Assembly: GCA_964588305.1 (NCBI GenBank)
Contig: CAZPOP010000004.1
Location: 62,001 to 126,000 of the forward strand
Direction: 5' to 3'
Source: SM1-73 sp964588305
GTDB taxonomy: Bacteria > Zixibacteria > MSB-5A5 > SM1-73
Length of the DNA: 64,000 nucleotides
Position numbers and translations under genes: made by a program. Below are positions 50,659 to 59,814 of the stretch, one piece after another. How positions within the stretch are numbered: the first letter of the stretch is position 1; each line of letters starts with the position of its first letter. A model generated the notes under the pieces. That model saw only the letters and a list, made by a program, of their open reading frames with translations. It was not told the origin of the DNA and searched no databases.

Positions 50659-52152
50659 TCAAGAACCTGCTTTCCGCGCAGATTTCCCGCCGGCTGATTT
50701 CCTTCTTCTTTCCGGCTCAAGGTACTCCTTATCCCAAATCTTATCAGTCAGTTGAGCCACCCTCTCTCCATAGCAAGTCAAACCTTCCACGAAGTCTGTT
50801 GATTTCAACGCCGCCTCCGCCTCAGGATTTATGGGCCGTGCGTTATGCTTTTTGACAATCTGGTAAAAATGCCGGTGGTGATCCCTTATTGGGCATGGTG
50901 TGATTTCATTTCCCACCTGGTCAGGCGGTGCCATGTAACCGTAATCCTTCTGCCACTCTCTCACAGCCGTCAAAAAAGGAGACTGCAGAACGTCATTCAG
51001 GCTCTCTCCCCTTTTGTATACCTCGATAATATTGTCCGTGGAATAGGGAGTAAAGACACAGGGCATTATATTTCCATGCCAGTCTATGTAGAAATATCCG
51101 CCTGATCTTCCGGCACAAAGGCAGCCGTCGCTTATGGCGCCGGAATTCCAGAAATCCGCAATAAATAGCCTGTCTTCCTCAATTAACTTCTGCTCTCTTA
51201 AGAACATGTTGAGCCTCTGCTCCGGGCTGATCAGAAGATCTAAGGTGAACTTGCAACCGATAGGCATGTACTGAAAGATCCAGCCATAAACAGCTCCCTG
51301 CTGATTGAAGCAAAAATCTATGAACTCATCTGAGAGCAAGAGTTCGGCATTACCCTTGGTGGCAGTCAATGATACACCAAAGGGTACGCCCACCTTTCTC
51401 AGATTCTCAAAAGCTCTAAGGATTCTCTCGTAAACACCTTCCCCCCTTCTGGCATCTGTCTGCTCCTGGTATCCCTCTACCGATATTGCGGGAGTCACGT
51501 TGCCCAACTCCGCCATCCTCACTCCCCTTTTTTCATCAATTAACGTCCCATTGGTATAAATCAAGAAGTAGTTATCCATATGTTCTGCCGCTACGTCCAG
51601 AATATCCTTGCCCTGGCTTTTCCACATGAACGGTTCCCCGCCGGAGATGACGGTGAAAAAGGAACCCCAGCTTTCGGTCTTGTCGGTGATTATGCGATCC
51701 AGTATGTCATAGTCCAGCTTGTCGAAGTCCTGTCCCAGATCGCCGGCATAACAGTTTTCACAATGCAGATTGCAGGCACCGCCGGGACTTATGGTCAAAA
51801 AGCCGGGCGGACTCCAGCCATACTTCTCTCTGAAAGCATCGATCCTTTCTCCCCCTCCCAGGAATATGTTGCCCAAGAACACCTTCAAAAGCCCGCTTCT
51901 TACCTTGGGAGAAATTCTTTTGGCCTTCAAAGCTTTGTCTACCGCGTAAACTAAGTTGCGGGTAACGAGATATTTATCGTATTGTACTCTTCGAGGGCGC
52001 CCAAGGGGATTCACGTCAACAAACAGTTCGTAGAGCTTTTTATCGGCTTTCTTGAGCAAGACGCTGCGGATGAGACTGTGCGCCAAAGCGGTGTTAAGCA
52101 GTTTATGAAAGGCGACAATCAGGAGTTCTTTTCTTTTCTGGACAAGATCCAT
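50659..52152 (-). CDS. radical SAM protein with C-terminal extra-Cys region
   Basis: 497-residue radical SAM enzyme: C127-x3-C131-x2-C134 (CNLHCENC), then SGGEPFMW, IYTNGTLI and ISVEGYQEQTDARRGEG. The N-terminal 110 residues are helical, and the C-terminal half has ISDGCLCAGRSGGYFYIDW, PCVFTPYSTD and CPIRDHH, resembling SPASM-type clusters. The family is probably that of the B12-like, poorly studied radical SAM proteins seen in deltaproteobacteria. Substrate unknown. The ATG has GAGGAGGGGAG upstream. Confidence 0.85.
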   Translation of the reverse strand: MDLVQKRKELLIVAFHKLLNTALAHSLIRSVLLKKADKKLYELFVDVNPLGRPRRVQYDKYLVTRNLVYAVDKALKAKRISPKVRSGLLKVFLGNIFLGGGERIDAFREKYGWSPPGFLTISPGGACNLHCENCYAGDLGQDFDKLDYDILDRIITDKTESWGSFFTVISGGEPFMWKSQGKDILDVAAEHMDNYFLIYTNGTLIDEKRGVRMAELGNVTPAISVEGYQEQTDARRGEGVYERILRAFENLRKVGVPFGVSLTATKGNAELLLSDEFIDFCFNQQGAVYGWIFQYMPIGCKFTLDLLISPEQRLNMFLREQKLIEEDRLFIADFWNSGAISDGCLCAGRSGGYFYIDWHGNIMPCVFTPYSTDNIIEVYKRGESLNDVLQSPFLTAVREWQKDYGYMAPPDQVGNEITPCPIRDHHRHFYQIVKKHNARPINPEAEAALKSTDFVEGLTCYGERVAQLTDKIWDKEYLEPERRRKSAGGKSARKAGS

Positions 52153-52356
52153 GTCTCCCCTCCTCTTTTCTACTAGCGTCCACCCTTAATCTGAGCGTGG
52201 TGTCCTCACATGGTTTTTCGTCCTCCTGGCTGAGAACTTTTCCTCCCGCACATTGGACTTCAAATTTAGTCTAAAAAACAGACCCATAACGCAGGTTACC
52301 AAGGAGAAACCACAACAACTCAGATCTCTCTTGAGGTCACGTGTTGGCTCGAGGGA

Positions 52357-53106
52357 TCACTTCCCTTCTGCCTCACCGGTCATGGGCACGAACCGGACCG
52401 GGATGTTCTTTTCTTTCTCTATTCCCTTTTCTGTTCTGGTCACGACCACAAGCTCCTGGAAAAGCTCCCCGACCGGTATGACCAGTTTTCCCCCGATCTT
52501 CAACTGATCTACCAGTGGCTGCGGAATATGATCAGGCGCGGCGGTCACTATGACCGCATCAAAAGGAGCGTATTCTGTCCAACCCTGATAACCATCTGCG
52601 CACGTAACCGTGATGTTCTTGTATTCCATTTCCTTGAGTCTTTTTTCTGCCATTTCCGCGAGAGGGCAGATAATCTCTATGGTATAAACTTCTTTGGCGA
52701 TTTCAGCCAAGATGGCGGACTGATAACCCGAACCGGTGCCAATCTCCAAGACCTTCTCCCCTCCTTTCAGACCCAACAATTCGGTCATCAGGGCAACAAT
52801 GTACGGCTGAGAGATGGTCTGTCCTTCTCCGATGGGAAGCGGGCCATCGGTGTAAGCAACCTCTCGCAGGCCCTCGGCAACGAAAAGATGGCGAGGCACC
52901 TTGCGTACGGCATCCAGGACCAGGTTATCCTTGACCCCTCTAGCCTGTATCTGGCTCTCCACCATCCTCTCCCTTCTCTCGGTATAGATTTCCTCTGGCG
53001 ATTTCTCTTCTTTCATGTGCGGTTCCTTGTCTTTTGACTCCTTACAAGAGAAGGGAAGGAATAGAATCACCACTGCGGGCAACCAGAATAAACGTGCTTT
53101 GAACAT
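52357..53106 (-). CDS. pcm: protein-L-isoaspartate O-methyltransferase with signal peptide
   Basis: PCMT repairs isoaspartyl residues in aged proteins by methylation. The catalytic part is canonical: DGPLPIGEGQTISQPYIVALM, then VLEIGTGSGYQSAILAEIA and the KIGGKLVIPVG block. Unusually, about 22 N-terminal residues form a signal peptide ending FLPFSC, followed by a short charged spacer, so the enzyme should be exported and lipidated; the lipobox is imperfect (Pro at -3). The ATG at 53106 is used; TTG two codons earlier is in frame. A strong promoter lies 60 nt upstream. Confidence 0.88.
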   Translation of the reverse strand: MFKARLFWLPAVVILFLPFSCKESKDKEPHMKEEKSPEEIYTERRERMVESQIQARGVKDNLVLDAVRKVPRHLFVAEGLREVAYTDGPLPIGEGQTISQPYIVALMTELLGLKGGEKVLEIGTGSGYQSAILAEIAKEVYTIEIICPLAEMAEKRLKEMEYKNITVTCADGYQGWTEYAPFDAVIVTAAPDHIPQPLVDQLKIGGKLVIPVGELFQELVVVTRTEKGIEKEKNIPVRFVPMTGEAEGK

Positions 53107-53163
53107 AGCCAATCATCTTCCCAGACGGGCCTCCGTCCTTTTTCCGTTTGAAGTTTACGGTTA

Positions 53164-53192
53164 ATTATAAATGAATTTCGTTGGGGTGTCAA
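53164..53192 (-). promoter_or_regulatory. consensus sigma-70 promoter for pcm
   Basis: Minus strand: -35 TTGACA (53187-53192), exact 17-nt spacer, -10 TATAAT (53164-53169); a perfect match to consensus in both boxes. Confidence 0.85.
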
Positions 53193-53204
53193 CAATTTAT
53201 TTCT

Positions 53205-53228
53205 GGAGTGTCGAGCTTCAGCTTGACC
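53205..53228. repeat. GGAG-type REP half
   Basis: GGAGTG foot followed by TCGAGC-TTCA-GCTTGA, one half of the 51-nt element; a degraded partner ending CGAACACTC lies near 53407-53414, so the pair appears split by about 180 nt of inserted repeats. Confidence 0.55.
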
Positions 53229-53299
53229 AGCAATTTTCTACGATGCAAAGAGCTTCTGCCCCGTTCACCTAACGGTTCGACTTTGCTGACCGTCCTGTC

Positions 53300-53356
53300 T
53301 TCGACCCTGAGGCTTCCTTCGATACTGAGTCTTCCCTCGACCCTGAGGTCTCGGGA
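53300..53356. repeat. three degenerate 18-19-nt direct repeats
   Basis: TTCGACCCTGAGGCTTCC, TTCGATACTGAGTCTTCC and CTCGACCCTGAGGTCTCG in a row. Together with the split REP half they fill the gap between pcm and the VIT gene; from 53357 to 53561 there are also CCAATCCC/GGGATTAGG and AGGGC/GCCCT palindromes but no gene. Confidence 0.55.
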
Positions 53357-53561
53357 CCGAAGGGCAGGACGAAGTGCAGACCCGAAGGGAGCTTGTCGAA
53401 GGAAGGCGAACACTCGAGACTCTGGTGAGAAAACGAACCCCAATCCCGATGGACAGGGATTAGGGCCTTTGGTGTTATAGCTCGAACTGTGTCAGATAAA
53501 GGATCTGTTACCCTGGAATCTATTGTCAGGGCTGAACGCCCTGCCCTATGACTCAGGAGTC

Positions 53562-55733
53562 TTATCCGGAAAGCATCTCTCTGAGTTCTGATTCCGTGAA
53601 ATCGCTCTTGCCTTGGTCTGAAATCTCGATGGCTCTTCCCTTAAGCAGGAATATGACGTTGTCTCCCAGAGCCAAGTATTTGCCTATTTCCGGGACTCGT
53701 GTGAGGAGCTTGAAATAAGCCTGGCTGAATCTTTCCAATTTGAAGGTTTCCAGCTTGCCTTCGTATTCGCCGTCCACCCACAGCCCGTTTTTGTTGAAGA
53801 AGGTTTTGGTTCCGGCTTGAGCTACTCTCTCTATTTTTCTCTCTTTACCTTCGGCGTCGAAATAGGTCATCATTGGCGCCTGGGCTTTTTTGGCCTCGCC
53901 CAAAGTTCTGGCCTGTCCCACTGCACCTCGTCCAACCTGTTCTTTCGAAAGCCTTCGGATACTTTGGACGGCGTCAAGAGCAAGTTCTTCATGAGCTAAT
54001 CGATAATCTGCATCGATCAGAAAAGAGGTATACTGGTTAATGATTCCATATTTCTTGGAGAGTCGAACCACCTCGTCGATCAACTCCTCGTTTTCACCAT
54101 GAAGCCTCAGCTCGTCGATCAGATAGCCGATTCTTCTGGTTGCCCAAAGCCTGGGGATAAAATCGTTCCTTTCATCGGGAGAGAAATTCACCTCAAAAGT
54201 CATTCTTTTACGGGTTTCCCCGGTTGCCCCTGAAAGAGTTATCGCCGAGCTTCCCTGGCCATTGTGTTTTCCCAAGAGCAGAATCTGTGAGCCTTTGAAA
54301 ATATCGGGAAGCTCTTTGGGATAAATGTCATAGGTTTTCACGCTGCCGAACGAGAGCTTGACGTCCGTCAAGATCGGGTGGGAGACCTTCTTGTAGAAGC
54401 TGGAAACCTTAACCTCTATATCTTCGTCCGGGCTGACGTAATCGGATGTGGCGTGATTGTCCTGGGCCAGCTTATCCAGAAAATGAGCGTTGACGTCATA
54501 CCCTACGCCGAAAACGAATATCCGGACCCCGCCCGTGTTGTCATCCTTCACGTTCTGCAGAATGTTCTTTATGTCGGTGACTCCGACCGTGGGCAAGCCA
54601 TCGGTCAGAAAGATAACAAAAGACGTTTTGTTTTCAGAATCAATCTGGTCAACCCCGGTCAAAAGAGCCTCGTTGATATTTGTTCCACCGTCAGCTTCGC
54701 AAGCTTCCACAAATCCCTTGGCATCTCTTACATTTTCACGGGTAGCTTGCAGGGGACGCTCTTTGAAACTCCTGACCTGGTCATCAAAATCGATAACGTT
54801 GAACCGGTCATCCGGATTCAGGCTATTCAAACAAAAGGCCAGAGCTCCCTTGGCTTGCTCTATCTTTTCCCCTTTCATGCTCCCGGAGGTGTCCAGGATG
54901 AACACGATTTCCTTCCTCAAAGTCTTGTCCGCCGGCACCTCCACCTGGGGAGAGATCATTGCCAGGAAATAACGCTGGTGGTCTTCGTCTTCAAAGGGAA
55001 GCAGATCGAAACCGATATCCTCTTCCGATACGGTATAGTAAAGGAGGGAATCCTTGTCCGGCCTGGTGTTTTCCTCGACATAAGTCACCCTGGCCTTGTG
55101 ATCGTTCTCCTTGTCAATTCTTACATTGTGCGAAGGAGAGTATATGTTCTTTATGGGCTGATTGGAATGTATCTGGACGGTGAGCTTCACGCTTTGCAGG
55201 GGGTCTTTGGAGAACTTCTCGGTATTCAAGGTGTACCGATAGCCGCAAATTCCCCCATTCAACCTCAACATTTCTGAATAGTCCAATTTGATGCGAGTCT
55301 CACCGTGCGCGGGAATGGGGTAGACTCTCGCTTTGAACATCCCATCTTTGAAATATTCCAGAAGAGCCGGGTCTCTTTTCCTGCGGACAATGTCCTCATA
55401 AATCCTTCTGGCTTCTTGCCGATCTAAAATCTCACCTTTGATCTCCTCTCCCCCTATATACATGGAGAATTTGGAGATGGAGGCATCCTCGGAAATCGGA
55501 AATATATAAGTTCCTTCGATGTCTCGATGGAAGTTGTTTATGAAAACTTGGTCCACCGCAGTCTGCGCAATTTGATTGTCGATGTTGATGTCCACGTGAT
55601 GATACTTGATGGAAAGATTCGGGGGGAAAGGTTCGCGGGGGCGAGGCGGCATGGGAATGATGAAACCGTCCGCCAGGGCATTTGATCCTAGAATCAAGAC
55701 CAGAGCCAGTGTCAACAAGCATCCTCTTTTCAT
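53562..55733 (-). CDS. secreted VIT and VWA domain protein
   Basis: A 723-residue exported protein: signal peptide (first about 21 residues), a VIT domain (about 38-170, the vault/inter-alpha-trypsin-inhibitor fold), then a von Willebrand A domain whose MIDAS motif DTSGSMKG is intact near residue 282 together with the later T and D residues, and a C-terminal region without a recognised domain. VIT-VWA proteins bind ligands or partners outside the cell. AAGGAGGTTGTC precedes the ATG. It lies downstream of an ECF sigma and zinc anti-sigma pair, which suggests stress-regulated secretion. Confidence 0.88.
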   Translation of the reverse strand: MKRGCLLTLALVLILGSNALADGFIIPMPPRPREPFPPNLSIKYHHVDINIDNQIAQTAVDQVFINNFHRDIEGTYIFPISEDASISKFSMYIGGEEIKGEILDRQEARRIYEDIVRRKRDPALLEYFKDGMFKARVYPIPAHGETRIKLDYSEMLRLNGGICGYRYTLNTEKFSKDPLQSVKLTVQIHSNQPIKNIYSPSHNVRIDKENDHKARVTYVEENTRPDKDSLLYYTVSEEDIGFDLLPFEDEDHQRYFLAMISPQVEVPADKTLRKEIVFILDTSGSMKGEKIEQAKGALAFCLNSLNPDDRFNVIDFDDQVRSFKERPLQATRENVRDAKGFVEACEADGGTNINEALLTGVDQIDSENKTSFVIFLTDGLPTVGVTDIKNILQNVKDDNTGGVRIFVFGVGYDVNAHFLDKLAQDNHATSDYVSPDEDIEVKVSSFYKKVSHPILTDVKLSFGSVKTYDIYPKELPDIFKGSQILLLGKHNGQGSSAITLSGATGETRKRMTFEVNFSPDERNDFIPRLWATRRIGYLIDELRLHGENEELIDEVVRLSKKYGIINQYTSFLIDADYRLAHEELALDAVQSIRRLSKEQVGRGAVGQARTLGEAKKAQAPMMTYFDAEGKERKIERVAQAGTKTFFNKNGLWVDGEYEGKLETFKLERFSQAYFKLLTRVPEIGKYLALGDNVIFLLKGRAIEISDQGKSDFTESELREMLSG

Positions 55734-55822
55734 GACAACCTCCTTTTGAGGTTAAGAGTTCAGAGTTCAACGTCAATTCTAATTCTGATACAAGTCATGA
55801 AAAGAAATATTCCCGACGGTCT

Positions 55823-57040
55823 TTATTTTTCTTTTAGTGCTTTCAATTGTTTTAGCTTTTTGTTCAGTTCTTCTTTGGTTTTTGGGTCTGCGACCTGCTT
55901 TTCGTATTTATCTAAGAGTTCAATTCCATTTAGGAGATCAGATTCATCCTGGGTGAGTTTGCTCAAAAGATGATAACCGATTGCTACCTGCAGGTATGCT
56001 TCATTTGCCAGAGAATCTCCGGGATTTTGTTCTATATATCTGCTCCAGGTCTCTATGGCTCTTCTTAGCACATCTTCCTGCAGAAGCGTATCCTCATCGG
56101 CGATCTCCGGGACCTTTTCATCATCTATAACATAGTAATTCCTGACAGAAGCAGTTTCGGCAGTACGGTCGAAATCCAAGTGAGAGGGTGCTCTTGCCGC
56201 CGTCTTCGTTATCCCTTTCCGGTGAATCTCCTCTGTATCCTTAGCTTCGTGTTCAGGCGGGACCGCCTTCCCTGATCTCTTTCCTTCTGCTTCTGTACCC
56301 ACTCCAATCGACTGAGTTTCCGTCGACAAGATGTCCTCTTTTGGTTTCGCCTTTTCAGCTATTGTTTCGACTTTGGGAATGCCCCTGGCAGCTTGGGTTT
56401 TGTCTGGTTCTTTGCCAGGAGGGGCAAACTCTTTTTTCTTCTTAACCTCTTGTTCTAACGAAGGACTGGGAGTAGTCTTTACCTCATCGGCAATTTCGGG
56501 AGACACACTCTTTTCCATTTCATCCCGGGAAAGCAGTCGTTTCTCTTCCTTCTTGGCTTTTTCCTCTGGCGGCACAGTCTCCTTTGCCACTTCAGGGGCA
56601 TGGAGGACAGGGGCTTTTGTGTCTTCCATCCGTGGCTCAGTCGGTACGATTTCCTTGCCTCGATAATCAACGTAGAGTTTTCCCACCATGAAGACCAAAA
56701 CCACGGAGATCACTCCCGCAGCAACCTTGACCTTCAGCGGAGAAAAAGTGAAGATTTTCTGAAAGAAGCTCTTCAGTTTGAATGAAAAGGATTCTTCCTG
56801 TTGGGCAACAATCCTTTCCCTTACCCTGCTGGAAAAGGTATCCCAGTACTCCTGAGAGGGCTCCTTGATTCTTATTCCTCTTGCGCCTTTCTCTATGGAT
56901 TCCAAGAGAGCCAGCTTTTCTTTGCATCTCTTGCAGGTTGAGAGATGTTTCTCCAACTCCTCCTTTTTCTCTTCATCTATCCGTCTGTCCAAGAAGAGAC
57001 AAATCAACTCGTCGAAATCATCACATTTCAATTTGGTCAC
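55823..57040 (-). CDS. zinc-binding anti-sigma factor
   Basis: 405 residues. The cytoplasmic N-terminus carries the ZAS motif H32-x3-C36-x2-C39 (HLSTCKRC) that holds the sigma factor; a membrane helix follows at about 108-127 (KVAAGVISVVLVFMVGKLYV); the rest is a long Glu/Lys/Pro-rich periplasmic region with a TPR-like helical end (VAIGYHLLSKLTQDESDLLN). The start is GTG. It follows the ECF sigma gene after 135 nt and precedes the VIT-VWA gene, so it is probably that sigma factor's regulator. Confidence 0.85.
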   Translation of the reverse strand: MTKLKCDDFDELICLFLDRRIDEEKKEELEKHLSTCKRCKEKLALLESIEKGARGIRIKEPSQEYWDTFSSRVRERIVAQQEESFSFKLKSFFQKIFTFSPLKVKVAAGVISVVLVFMVGKLYVDYRGKEIVPTEPRMEDTKAPVLHAPEVAKETVPPEEKAKKEEKRLLSRDEMEKSVSPEIADEVKTTPSPSLEQEVKKKKEFAPPGKEPDKTQAARGIPKVETIAEKAKPKEDILSTETQSIGVGTEAEGKRSGKAVPPEHEAKDTEEIHRKGITKTAARAPSHLDFDRTAETASVRNYYVIDDEKVPEIADEDTLLQEDVLRRAIETWSRYIEQNPGDSLANEAYLQVAIGYHLLSKLTQDESDLLNGIELLDKYEKQVADPKTKEELNKKLKQLKALKEK

Positions 57041-57175
57041 CTATTGTATTTCACGTCTTGCGGTCGATGATATCGAAGCTCATAACGAAGCTCGCTATCG
57101 AGAGAGTCGATCCTCGAAAGTCTGTTTTCAGGCTTCAATATCAGCTCCGCAAGCGTCAAATGAATCTCTTCGAAT

Positions 57176-57757
57176 TCATTCCTGCAAAATGTCATCTTTT
57201 AATACCGCCTGTAATCTCTCCCTCGCTCTGAAAAGACGAGACATCACCGTTCCCAATGATATTTTCAAAGCCTGAGCGATCTGCTCATAGCTCAAATCTT
57301 CATAGACTCTTAATACAAAAACTGCCTTGTATTTCGGCGGTAAAAGGTCGATGGCCTCCTCGATTTTCGTATATTGTTCCTTTTTGACCAAAAGACTTAA
57401 CGGGTCTTCATTAGTGGTTTGCTTTTCTAAAGGGCTAGTCTCCTCCTCAAATTGGCTTTCGGAAATCACGAATTTTTGTCTTTTAAGGTAATTTATACTC
57501 AAGTTCATGCATATTTTATACAACCAGGTATAGAAAGCATACCCTAACTTGAAAGACTTAATCGACGAATAAGCCTTTATGAAGGTCTCTTGTGCGATAT
57601 CATCCGCCGCGTCGTGGTTTTTCAACATACGACAGGCCAGACGGTACACCCTCCTCTGATACTTTTTCACCAAAAGGTCGAATGAATACAAATCACCTTT
57701 TTGAGCCTCGGCGATTAATGTTTGATCATCCTCGATTTTAAGCTCGGGCTCCACCAT
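57176..57757 (-). CDS. ECF RNA polymerase sigma factor
   Basis: About 193 residues. Region 2 (KGDLYSFDLLVKKYQRRVYR, then DAADDIAQETFIKAYSSIKS and YTWLYKICMNLSINYLKR) and region 4 (LLPPKYKAVFVLRVYEDLSY, then SLGTVMSRLFRARERLQAVL) are complete, without the large non-conserved region of sigma-70. The ATG at 57757 is preferred; a GTG four codons earlier is in frame. Its partner anti-sigma lies downstream. The regulon is unknown, but VIT-VWA is the obvious candidate. Confidence 0.92.
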   Translation of the reverse strand: MVEPELKIEDDQTLIAEAQKGDLYSFDLLVKKYQRRVYRLACRMLKNHDAADDIAQETFIKAYSSIKSFKLGYAFYTWLYKICMNLSINYLKRQKFVISESQFEEETSPLEKQTTNEDPLSLLVKKEQYTKIEEAIDLLPPKYKAVFVLRVYEDLSYEQIAQALKISLGTVMSRLFRARERLQAVLKDDILQE

Positions 57758-57851
57758 CGACCCTTCCACTAAGAGAATACAACTGGGTTTGGAGATTATT
57801 CCCTGGTTTTTAGAGGGATCTTTTTAGGGATACATTGGCTATCGCTATCTG

Positions 57852-58838
57852 TCACAAATGGCATAGCTTGTAAACCAAGATTTCCATCAAAATCCCGTCG
57901 GGCATCAGGCTTGATCTCAAACCGACATCGGTTTGATACAGCAGGACGAGGCCCCTTTCCAATTCTTCCTGGCTGAAATTTCCTGCCTGACTCGGATATT
58001 TTTTGACGAAATAGGGATGGACCTTAAGAATTGAGGCAAGAGATGCACCCTTCTGGGGGACAAAGTTTTTTGTCCTAATCAACCTTTCTAAATGTTCAGC
58101 CAACCTGAAAATCACCGTCCCCGGTTTTTCTCCGAGTAAGAAAACCTCTTTTAGGATTTCTAATGCTTTTCTGCACTGTCTCTCCCCGATGGCGTCGTTC
58201 AGTTGGAAGATATTATAGTTCTTGGACTGACCCACCACCAATTCTGCGTCAGAAGAGCTAATCCTTTCCTGATCGCCTACGTACATGACCAATTTCTCAA
58301 TTTCGGAGGCGAGATCGGAGAGGTTATTCCCCACGTAATTGTGTAGAATCTGCAGTGCTCCTGTTTCTATCCTCTTCCCGTATTCTTTGACTTTGGCTTG
58401 AACCCATGCTGGAATCTGATCGTCGTACAATCGCCGGAAATCAACCGTGGTGGCAAGCTTATCCAGGGCCGAATAAAACTTCGTTTTGGAGGTCAGTTTT
58501 GGAGAGATCAGTATCAGGCAGGTGAAATGGGGGAGTTTGGGGAGATAAGACAAAAGAACATCTTTGTAAAATGGTGAGAGCTTGTGGATATCGAAGACCA
58601 CCAACAACCGCTTTTCTGAATTGATGGGCAAAGTGGAAGCCTCATTTATGATCTCCACCGCACTCGTTTCGGAACCGTACAGCAAACTCAGATTGAAGCT
58701 TTTTAGATCGTGGGGGATTAGAATCGAAGATATCTTTCTCCAAGCTTCCTCCTTTAGGAAATCCTCCTCACCGGTGAAGTGATACAAAGTATCTATCTTG
58801 CCCGCTTTTATTCTATTTACCAGTTCAGGATATTTCAT
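57852..58838 (-). CDS. holA: DNA polymerase III delta subunit
   Basis: Delta opens the sliding clamp in the clamp-loader complex. The 328-residue protein has the delta AAA+-like layout without a Walker A: YHFTGEEDFLKEEAWRKISS near residue 20, LPINSEKRLLVVFDIHKL, the LASEIEKLVMYVGDQERIS segment and the C-terminal helical domain ending LLYQTDVGLRSSL. Start ATG at 58838, with a promoter and leader of about 150 nt. Its gene stands alone between sigma and the RNase H-like gene. Confidence 0.85.
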   Translation of the reverse strand: MKYPELVNRIKAGKIDTLYHFTGEEDFLKEEAWRKISSILIPHDLKSFNLSLLYGSETSAVEIINEASTLPINSEKRLLVVFDIHKLSPFYKDVLLSYLPKLPHFTCLILISPKLTSKTKFYSALDKLATTVDFRRLYDDQIPAWVQAKVKEYGKRIETGALQILHNYVGNNLSDLASEIEKLVMYVGDQERISSSDAELVVGQSKNYNIFQLNDAIGERQCRKALEILKEVFLLGEKPGTVIFRLAEHLERLIRTKNFVPQKGASLASILKVHPYFVKKYPSQAGNFSQEELERGLVLLYQTDVGLRSSLMPDGILMEILVYKLCHL

Positions 58839-58984
58839 CTTTGAGTTATCGCCAAGGAGAATTTCGATGGATTGACAAGTTGAAATCCTTACGGATTCAC
58901 CGTGAACGGATTAACTCCTTTCATCGGAGAGTCGAGGTGCAAACCCTTTAATCGACCCTGCAAAATCCCCGATGCGCAGATTGG

Positions 58985-59013
58985 AAATTAGGGAAAGGCG
59001 GTGCTGTTGTCAA
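58985..59013 (-). promoter_or_regulatory. promoter for holA
   Basis: Minus strand: -35 TTGACA (59008-59013), exact 17-nt spacer, -10 TAATTT (58985-58990). It starts directly after the terminator of the RNase H-like gene. Confidence 0.65.
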
Positions 59014-59014
59014 C

Positions 59015-59048
59015 AAAAAAAGAGCCCCCGGGGACGGGTGGAGGCTCT
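59015..59048 (-). terminator. terminator of the RNase H-like gene
   Basis: Minus strand: AGAGCC...GGCTCT stem with a GC-rich, partly paired interior, followed by seven T. It lies 32 nt past the stop at 59081. Confidence 0.8.
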
Positions 59049-59080
59049 TTTGGGCAGAAGGGGATGCAGGTGAGTTTTGT

Positions 59081-59455
59081 CTATTTAAGAGTCAGCTCAT
59101 TTTGAGCCGGGTTTTCATTCTGAGGAATCCAACTCAAGCTGTAAGGGATTCTGTCTTTGTAGACCAAAGCCATATTTCGATAAGGTTCCAACCTTTTATC
59201 GCAAAACATCTGTCGGTTGACTTGATTTACCACAAGAAAGCTATCTCCAAAGATCTCCACAGTTTTGTTCTTGAAAAGATGAGGATTTATCTCAATGAAT
59301 TCAAGTAATGCCAGAAGGCCAGCATACTCACATTCTTGAGCGCCTCCCTTAAACTGAGCTCTGAATACGATTCCTAAATCCGGGATGGTGAAGGAGACCA
59401 CGCCATTATGCGCCTTTTCTTCATCTCTGATCCTTCCGTAAAAGAAGCACTGCAT
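59081..59455 (-). CDS. RNase H-like fold protein
   Basis: A 124-residue protein with RNase HI-type features: GGAQECEYAGLLALLEFIEI (the Glu of the active site), then EIFGDSFLVVNQVNRQM (the Asp of the third strand) and a late W-x-P-x-x-x-N-x-x-A segment. The usual first Asp is not obvious in the short N-terminus (GRIRDEEKAHNG), so it may be inactive or need another residue. RNase H-like proteins of this length are seen as RVT_3-type. Own terminator downstream. Confidence 0.7.
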   Translation of the reverse strand: MQCFFYGRIRDEEKAHNGVVSFTIPDLGIVFRAQFKGGAQECEYAGLLALLEFIEINPHLFKNKTVEIFGDSFLVVNQVNRQMFCDKRLEPYRNMALVYKDRIPYSLSWIPQNENPAQNELTLK

Positions 59456-59814
59456 TTTCGCCTCCTTATCGATTAGCCCGTGATCTAACCTCCTTTTTCC
59501 AGCTTTTCAACTTTTAGAATGAGCAAAATATATGCCACCAGACTCGGACGGTATCCAAAATGAAGAGAGGACAAAAAACGAGGTAACAAAGCAGGGACTA
59601 TTAAAGGTTCGCAGTCATAACTGCTTGAAATCTAAGGGATACTGAAGTCGCACGAGTAGAATGTCCTTAACAGAGGTAGAGTGAATAAATCAAGCTGGGT
59701 TTATTGGCAGGGATGGAAGCAGGTTTCTTGCGCAAACTCTTTCATACTTAACGCAACAGCTTACACTCTCATACAAGCTTTCTTCCAAAAGCGCCGGATG
59801 CGGTTTCGGGCCGG
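59456..59814. other. gene-free stretch between dgt remnant and RNase H-like gene
   Basis: 359 nt without a gene. A weak -10-like TATATT on the minus strand near 59530 could serve the RNase H-like gene. Nothing else is recognised. Confidence 0.4.

Noticed and set aside
53230..53560. CRISPR-like array near 53300.
   Set aside because: Only three degenerate, back-to-back 18-19-nt repeats with no spacers and no cas genes.
54378..55277. A 299-codon plus-strand frame.
   Set aside because: Antisense to the VIT-VWA gene, which has motifs, signal peptide and ribosome-binding site; the shadow has none.
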